Positions 59,974 to 64,000 of a stretch of 64,000 nucleotides of DNA are shown here, one piece after another. Every line of letters starts with the position of its first letter. Position 1 is the stretch's first letter. The stretch is from Collimonas sp. OK242 (lineage in GTDB: Bacteria > Pseudomonadota > Gammaproteobacteria > Burkholderiales > Burkholderiaceae_D): the NCBI RefSeq assembly GCF_900107095.1, contig NZ_FNOR01000021.1, forward strand, positions 1 to 64,000, in the 5' to 3' direction. Both the position numbers and the translations under genes were made by a program. A model generated the notes under the pieces. That model was not told the origin of the DNA. It saw nothing but the letters and a program-made list of their open reading frames with translations, and did no database searches.

Positions 59974-61122
59974 TCAAATCGCACCACTGGCGGACAATGC
60001 CGCCAAGGCGGCTTCATCCAATCCCAGCTCTGCCAGCACGTTGTAGGTATCCGCTCCCAATGCCGGGCAGTCGCCGCTGCCGGCGCCAAGTGCATCGCTG
60101 AACTTGATCGGCAAATCCGATAAGGGCTTGCCGTCTTCCATCCGGATCAGGCCGCGCGCCTTGACTTGCGGATTGTCCAGCGCCTCCTGCGGCGTATAAA
60201 TGCCTGACACGCAGCAGTCGCGGTCCGCCAGCAGCAGCTCCCATTCATCGCGCGAGCGGGTCTTGAACAATTCGCTCAGAGCCGTCCTCAGGGTTGCGCC
60301 TGCCGGTCCCGGCACCAATGGCATGGCGGCCAGGTCGAGGCGGCCGACCGCGTTACAGAAATTGAGGAAGAATTTGGGTTCCAATGCCGCCATTGCGACG
60401 TGTTTCCCATCGGCGCAGGCGTAGATGCTGTAGTTGGCCAGGCCGCCGCTCAACATGTCGTTGCCGCGCGCCCTGCCCTCGCCCAACGTGCGGATAGTGG
60501 CCAGCGATAAGGTCTGTAGCGCCAGCGTGCCGTCAAGCATGCCGACGTCGACCATGGTGCCCTGCCCCGAGGCACGCGCGCCAATCACTGCCGCCAGAAT
60601 GCCGAGGGCGCAGGTCAAGGCGCCGCCGGCCAGGTCCGCGCTTTGGAAATTCGACAGCACCGGCGCGCCGTCGGCAGCGCCGGTTTGATCCAGCAAACCG
60701 GCATACCCGCAGTAGTTCATGTCGTGCCCGGCCCTGTCTTTATAAGGGCCGGTCTGCCCATAACCGGTCAGCGCAGCGTAGACCAGGCGCGGGTTGAGCA
60801 GCTTCAAGCCTGGATAACCGCACCCCAGTTTATCCATCACGCCGGGCCGGAACGATTCGATCAGGACGTCGGCCTGGGCCGCCATCTTTTTAAGAATCGC
60901 GACAGCCTCCGGCTGCCGCAGATCCAAGGTGACCGATTGCTTGCCGCGATTGAGCAGAGTGAATAATTCCGGCGCCAGCATGCGGGCGTAATCACCGCCT
61001 TGCGGCTCTTCCAGCTTGATGACCTCGGCTCCCAGTTGCGCCAGGTAAAAACTGCAAAAGGGGCCAGGCAGCAAACGGGTCAGATCAAGCACCCGGATGC
61101 CGGACAAAAGCGGATTAGCCAT
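59974..61122 (-). CDS. Alpha-methylacyl-CoA racemase-like CoA-transferase family III protein
   Basis: 382 residues of the CaiB/BaiF family. The AMACR-type sequence AGHDMNYCGYAGLL carries the catalytic His, ADLAGGALTCALGIL the Asp and ALEPKFFLNF the conserved Glu of racemases of this fold, suggesting epimerisation at C2 of 2-methylacyl-CoA rather than CoA transfer. The N-terminus PLLSGIRVLDLTRLLPGPF is standard. Spaced 6 bp from the SDR gene. Confidence 0.88.
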   Translation of the reverse strand: MANPLLSGIRVLDLTRLLPGPFCSFYLAQLGAEVIKLEEPQGGDYARMLAPELFTLLNRGKQSVTLDLRQPEAVAILKKMAAQADVLIESFRPGVMDKLGCGYPGLKLLNPRLVYAALTGYGQTGPYKDRAGHDMNYCGYAGLLDQTGAADGAPVLSNFQSADLAGGALTCALGILAAVIGARASGQGTMVDVGMLDGTLALQTLSLATIRTLGEGRARGNDMLSGGLANYSIYACADGKHVAMAALEPKFFLNFCNAVGRLDLAAMPLVPGPAGATLRTALSELFKTRSRDEWELLLADRDCCVSGIYTPQEALDNPQVKARGLIRMEDGKPLSDLPIKFSDALGAGSGDCPALGADTYNVLAELGLDEAALAALSASGAI

Positions 61123-61128
61123 TGTGGA

Positions 61129-62049
61129 TCAGGGCTTACCTTGACCGAATGGCGAGCCTGCACCCTGCACGATAGACATCAACGACTCGCCTATGTTCCT
61201 GGGATAGGTGACGTCATCGAAATCGCAGATCTGTTGCCATCTCTCTGCCACCTCTTCGGGGCCGAAGGCCTGTCCCTGGAAGTGCTGGCCTTGCGTACGC
61301 TGCCAGCGCAGCTTGGCATGGAAACCGGCGCCGACCTCGAACAAGCTGCCGTTCTCCTTGCAGCTTGCGTGACATAGATACGCCGCCAGCGGCGCGACAT
61401 ACTCAGGCTTGAGCGCTTCCAGCATTTGCGGCGGCATCACCGTTTCCGAGATACGCGAACCGGCCAGCGGTGCAATCGTGTTGACCAGCACGTTTTTGGC
61501 GGCGCCTTCAATCGCCAGCGTATTCGCCATGCCGATCAAACCCATCTTCGCCATGCTGTAGTTGGCTTGACCGAAATTGCCGTAGATCCCTGCCGCCGAG
61601 GTGGTCATGACGATGCGGCCGAAGCCTTTGTTGCGCATATGCGGCCACGCGGCATGGGTGACGCGGAAAGCGCCGAGCACGTGAATCCGATAGATCAGAT
61701 CCCAGTCGTCCTCTGTCATCTTGGCAAAACTGCTGTCGCGCAAAATGCCGGCATTGTTGATCACGATGTCGATGCCGCCAAAATGATCGAGGGCGGTCTG
61801 CACGATCCGGGCGCCGTCTTCCACCGAATCGTAGTTGGCAACCGCGATGCCGCCGGCCGCCTTGATCTCTGCCACCACCTGATCGGCAGCCGCACTGGAC
61901 TTGCCGCCGCCATGGACGTCGCCGCCCAGGTCATTCACCACCACCTTGGCGCCGCGCGCTCCCAACAGCAAAGCGTGTACCCGTCCCAAGCCGTTGCCGG
62001 CGCCGGTGATAATCGCCACGCGACCGTCGTAACGCAATTCGTTTTGCAT
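61129..62049 (-). CDS. SDR-family 3-hydroxyacyl-CoA dehydrogenase-like (MFE-2 N-domain type)
   Basis: 306 residues. NAD-binding [15 protein letters not shown] and [25 protein letters not shown], the latter pattern typical of the (3R)-hydroxyacyl-CoA dehydrogenase part of peroxisomal MFE-2/HSD17B4. Catalytic Ser-Tyr-Lys in [22 protein letters not shown]. In the operon it stands between the acyl-CoA dehydrogenase and racemase genes. (3R) specificity is an inference from this resemblance. Confidence 0.9.
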   Translation of the reverse strand: MQNELRYDGRVAIITGAGNGLGRVHALLLGARGAKVVVNDLGGDVHGGGKSSAAADQVVAEIKAAGGIAVANYDSVEDGARIVQTALDHFGGIDIVINNAGILRDSSFAKMTEDDWDLIYRIHVLGAFRVTHAAWPHMRNKGFGRIVMTTSAAGIYGNFGQANYSMAKMGLIGMANTLAIEGAAKNVLVNTIAPLAGSRISETVMPPQMLEALKPEYVAPLAAYLCHASCKENGSLFEVGAGFHAKLRWQRTQGQHFQGQAFGPEEVAERWQQICDFDDVTYPRNIGESLMSIVQGAGSPFGQGKP

Positions 62050-62112
62050 AGCTATGTCTTTATTTATTGAGATATTTATATATTAATTTATTGAAAATCG
62101 AAAAACCGGGAT

Positions 62113-63252
62113 TCATATTGACCGAGAAATAATCTCTTTCATGATTTCATTGGTGCCGCCATAAATGCGCTGGGCACGGGCATCGACATAAGCGCGCGCG
62201 ATAGGATATTCTTGCATGAAACCGTAACCGCCATGCAATTGCAGGCACTGGTCCAGCACTTTCCCCTGCAAGTCGGAGCACCAATATTTGGCGGCGGCGG
62301 CGGCATCGACCCGCAACTCGCCCGCGACTTCCAGCTCGATGCAACGATCGACGAACACACGGGCGATCTGCAATTCGGTTTTCATCTCGGCCAGCTTGAA
62401 GCGCGTGTTCTGAAACGACGACACGGAACGGCCGAAGGCCTGCCTGTCGCGCGTGTACTCGATAGTTGCAGTGAGCATCGCTTCGGCGTTGGCCACCGAC
62501 GTGATCGCAATCAGCAAGCGCTCCCAAGCCAGCTCCTGCATCAGCATGCTGAAACCGGCGCCGACCTGGCCAACGATATTGCTCTTCGGGACCCGCACAT
62601 TCTCAAAGAACAGCTCACAGGTATCCTGGGCTTTCATGCCGATCTTCTTCAAGGGCTTGCCTTTGCTGAAACCGGGCCGGTCGGCTTCGATCACCAGCAA
62701 CGACACATTCTTGGCGCCGCGGGCCTTGTCGCCGACCTTGACCGCCACCACCACCATGTCGCTGTTATAGCCGTTGGTAATGAATATCTTGGAGCCGTTG
62801 ACGATGTAGTCGTCGCCATCTTCCAGCGCCGTGGTTTGTATCGCCTGCAAATCCGATCCGGTGCCGGGTTCAGTCATCGCGATCGCCGTGATCGCCGTGC
62901 CGGCGGCCATCTTCGGCAACCAGGTTTGCTTCAATTCTTCGCTGCCGTAGCGCAGCAGGTAAGGCGCCACGATGTCGGAATGCAGCGGCCAGCCGATGCC
63001 CGAGGCGTTGCTGCTGGCCAGTTCTTCCAGCACGATGGTGCTGAACTTGCGGTCGACACCGGAGCCGCCGTAGTTTTCCGGCATATTGGTGCACAGGAAG
63101 CCCAGTTCGCCGGCGCGCCGCCAGATATCGCGATCGACAAAACCCTGCTCTTCCCAACCGGCGTGGCGCGGCAACACCTCGGCCTGCAGAAAGCGCCGCA
63201 GGCTTTGGCGAAACTCTTCGTGGTCTGAATTGAATAACTGACGCGGGATCAT
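62113..63252 (-). CDS. Acyl-CoA dehydrogenase
   Basis: 379 residues, FAD-dependent; introduces the 2,3 double bond of acyl-CoA. The start ATG at 63252 has GGAG 6 nt upstream and overlaps the stop of a 29-codon ORF (ATGA). Motifs MTEPGTGSDLQAI, KIFITNGYNSD and the closing IYGGTNEIMKEI. Where many members have the base as YEGT, this has YGGT. The Glu of LAWERLL (helix G) is at the position used by isovaleryl- and long-chain-type enzymes, suggesting a branched or long substrate. Confidence 0.93.
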   Translation of the reverse strand: MIPRQLFNSDHEEFRQSLRRFLQAEVLPRHAGWEEQGFVDRDIWRRAGELGFLCTNMPENYGGSGVDRKFSTIVLEELASSNASGIGWPLHSDIVAPYLLRYGSEELKQTWLPKMAAGTAITAIAMTEPGTGSDLQAIQTTALEDGDDYIVNGSKIFITNGYNSDMVVVAVKVGDKARGAKNVSLLVIEADRPGFSKGKPLKKIGMKAQDTCELFFENVRVPKSNIVGQVGAGFSMLMQELAWERLLIAITSVANAEAMLTATIEYTRDRQAFGRSVSSFQNTRFKLAEMKTELQIARVFVDRCIELEVAGELRVDAAAAAKYWCSDLQGKVLDQCLQLHGGYGFMQEYPIARAYVDARAQRIYGGTNEIMKEIISRSI

Positions 63253-63338
63253 GCGCAGCTCCGGCAAACGGCGGCATGGCCGCAGATGAGCTTGCCGGCG
63301 GTGCGGCAGATAAGCGCACAGGCAGTCGCTTGGTTCAT
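63249..63338 (-). CDS. Candidate 29-residue Cys-rich small protein
   Basis: ATG with AGGAGA 4 nt upstream (better than that of the downstream gene), and a TGA that overlaps the acyl-CoA dehydrogenase ATG. Cysteines are at positions 7, 11, 19, 25 and 28 with a His at 21 (ends CGHAAVCRSCA). It begins just after the operator-promoter of the operon. It may be a translated leader coupling initiation, or a small metal- or thiol-binding protein. No homologue recognised. Confidence 0.5.
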   Translation of the reverse strand: MNQATACALICRTAGKLICGHAAVCRSCA

Positions 63339-63362
63339 GGTGTCTCCTGATATTCTTATTGT

Positions 63363-63376
63363 GTAATTTAATTTAC
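63363..63376. promoter_or_regulatory. GTAAT-type palindrome, site 3 (overlaps the -10 of the acyl-CoA dehydrogenase operon)
   Basis: GTAATTTAATTTAC, one mismatch in the right arm but with outer GTGTAA/TTACAC arms perfect (63361-63378). It covers the predicted -10 hexamer of the minus-strand promoter. Confidence 0.6.
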
Positions 63377-63398
63377 ACTTACATCGATTCCAAGTCAA
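63370..63398 (-). promoter_or_regulatory. Promoter of the acyl-CoA dehydrogenase operon
   Basis: On the minus strand TTGACT (63398-63393), a 17-bp spacer, TAAATT (63375-63370), about 32 bp before the 29-codon ORF. Confidence 0.6.
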
Positions 63399-63474
63399 AA
63401 ATAAGCTGGAAATAGGGTATTTGAGAATACACCGGTTTTCAATATGAAAGCTAGAGACCTGTCTCGAACTAAAG

Positions 63475-63488
63475 GTAATTTTTATTAC
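63475..63488. promoter_or_regulatory. GTAAT-N4-ATTAC palindrome, site 4
   Basis: GTAATTTTTATTAC, perfect 5-bp arms, about 77 bp upstream of the -35 of the acyl-CoA dehydrogenase operon. Confidence 0.6.
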
Positions 63489-63636
63489 ACAAATGTCCAT
63501 CTTCGACGCCATGCACATCCAGCCGTGGCAGGCGACAAATAAGGTCCGCATGGCTGCTTCGATTGTGCAATGGAAAACAAACATTGCGCCGCCTGCAAGG
63601 TCACCTATAGAATCCGGCTTTATAGCGAGGCGACAG

Positions 63637-63654
63637 CTGTCACGCGGTCGTCAC
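63637..63654 (+). promoter_or_regulatory. Pho box upstream of ugpB
   Basis: CTGTCAC-GCGG-TCGTCAC: two 7-bp direct repeats spaced by 4 bp as in the PhoB consensus CTGTCAT-N4-CTGTCAT. A -10-like TACCAT (63665-63670) follows after 10 bp, the usual layout in which the Pho box replaces the -35. Confidence 0.65.
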
Positions 63655-63692
63655 ATCGATTCGCTACCATTAAAAATTTTACGGGGGCCCTG

Positions 63693-64000
63693 ATGAAATT
63701 GAAATTCAAAGCACTTGCCATCGCCTGCACGCTGGCGACCATGAGTATTTCAGCCCATGCCGCCACCGAGATATCCTGGTGGCATTCGATGGCCGGCGCG
63801 CTCGGCGATCGGGTCAACGGCCTGGCCGACGAATTCAACAAGAGTCAGACCGAATACAAGGTAGTCCCGGTATACAAGGGCGCCTACGACGAAGCCATGG
63901 CTGCGGCAACCGCCGCGTACCGCGCCGGCAACGCCCCCGATATATTGCAGGTATTCGAAGTCGGCACCGCCACCATGATGTATTCCAAGGGCGCCATCAA
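63693..64000 (+). CDS. ugpB: sn-glycerol-3-phosphate ABC transporter binding protein UgpB (partial)
   Basis: The first 102 codons; the gene runs off the window. A signal peptide ends at AHA-A (about residue 23). The mature start TEISWWHSMAGALGDRVNGLADEFN and KGAYDEAMAAATAAYRAGNAPDILQVFEVGTATMM are typical UgpB. Periplasmic binding protein for glycerol-3-phosphate uptake; the family is part of the Pho regulon, in accord with the Pho box upstream. The rest of the ugp operon presumably follows. Confidence 0.95.
   Translation, partial: MKLKFKALAIACTLATMSISAHAATEISWWHSMAGALGDRVNGLADEFNKSQTEYKVVPVYKGAYDEAMAAATAAYRAGNAPDILQVFEVGTATMMYSKGAI

Larger units (their letters stand above)
63339..63692. other. 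Divergent control region between acyl-CoA dehydrogenase operon and ugpB
   Basis: 354 bp with no gene. From left: palindrome site 3 overlapping the -10 (63363-63376), promoter (63370-63398), site 4 (63475-63488), then the ugpB control region with a Pho box (63637-63654). Between 63490 and 63630 nothing recognisable. Confidence 0.6.

Overview
The window is chromosomal DNA of a betaproteobacterium, most likely an Oxalobacteraceae member (Collimonas/Herbaspirillum/Janthinobacterium-like). The grounds are gene order (ilvB-ilvH-ilvC; pyrG-kdsA-eno-ftsB; sigma factor-DUF3619-DUF3106-RDD; radC-rpmB-rpmG; fkpB-ispH; exbB-exbD-lpxK-Trm112-kdsB-adk) and protein character. Species cannot be fixed from the sequence alone. 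No CRISPR array, tRNA, rRNA, prophage or intact insertion sequence was seen; the content is mainly core metabolism with small accessory pieces.

Layout. 0-3.4 kb: branched-chain amino acid synthesis (minus strand). 3.9-4.2 kb: a 264-bp MITE-like palindromic element. 4.2-6.5 kb: ECF sigma factor with three partner genes. 6.5-9 kb: DUF455 protein, gamma carbonic anhydrase, Hsp33. 9.1-13.6 kb: pyrG-kdsA-eno-ftsB. 13.9-23.6 kb: an MFS exporter, then a tripartite RND efflux operon followed by its two-component system, with a CusR/CopR-like box in front. 23.7 kb: the 4.5S SRP RNA gene. 23.9-28.9 kb: ubiD, a lytic transglycosylase with a long leader, and an ArnT-like glycosyltransferase. 29-32.9 kb: livHMGF transporter, preceded by a candidate leader peptide and attenuator; no substrate-binding protein gene is present here. 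33.3-38.1 kb: ispH-fkpB, radC-rpmB-rpmG, a quinone oxidoreductase and a divergent LysR regulator. 38.3-48.1 kb: desaturase, mechanosensitive channel, rRNA methyltransferase, purN, a secreted barnase-like RNase with barstar, a patatin, and a proton-pumping pyrophosphatase fused to an OmpA-like domain. 48.4-52.4 kb: adk, kdsB, Trm112-like, lpxK, exbD, exbB. 52.6-53.0 kb: a three-copy diverged repeat rich in DnaA-box-like sequences. 53.1-55.2 kb: xseA, sodB. 55.3-63.3 kb: a fatty acyl-CoA beta-oxidation locus with a TetR regulator. 63.7 kb to the end: ugpB (cut by the window edge) behind a Pho box.

How the genes work together. The beta-oxidation locus has two divergent arms: thiolase and FadB-like multienzyme on the plus strand, and acyl-CoA dehydrogenase, SDR, alpha-methylacyl-CoA racemase-like protein and SCP2 protein on the minus strand. 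Four 14-bp palindromes of the form GTAAT-N4-ATTAC lie only in the two control regions of this locus, which predicts one TetR-controlled regulon, possibly for 2-methyl-branched acyl-CoAs. The efflux operon and its two-component system look self-contained.

The most unusual items are the GTAAT-N4-ATTAC regulon, the DnaA-box-like triplicate repeat, the liv leader peptide overlapping a terminator, the MITE-like element with nested perfect hairpins, the pyrophosphatase-OmpA fusion, and a 29-codon Cys-rich ORF coupled to the acyl-CoA dehydrogenase gene. All functional statements come from reading the sequence; no database search was run.
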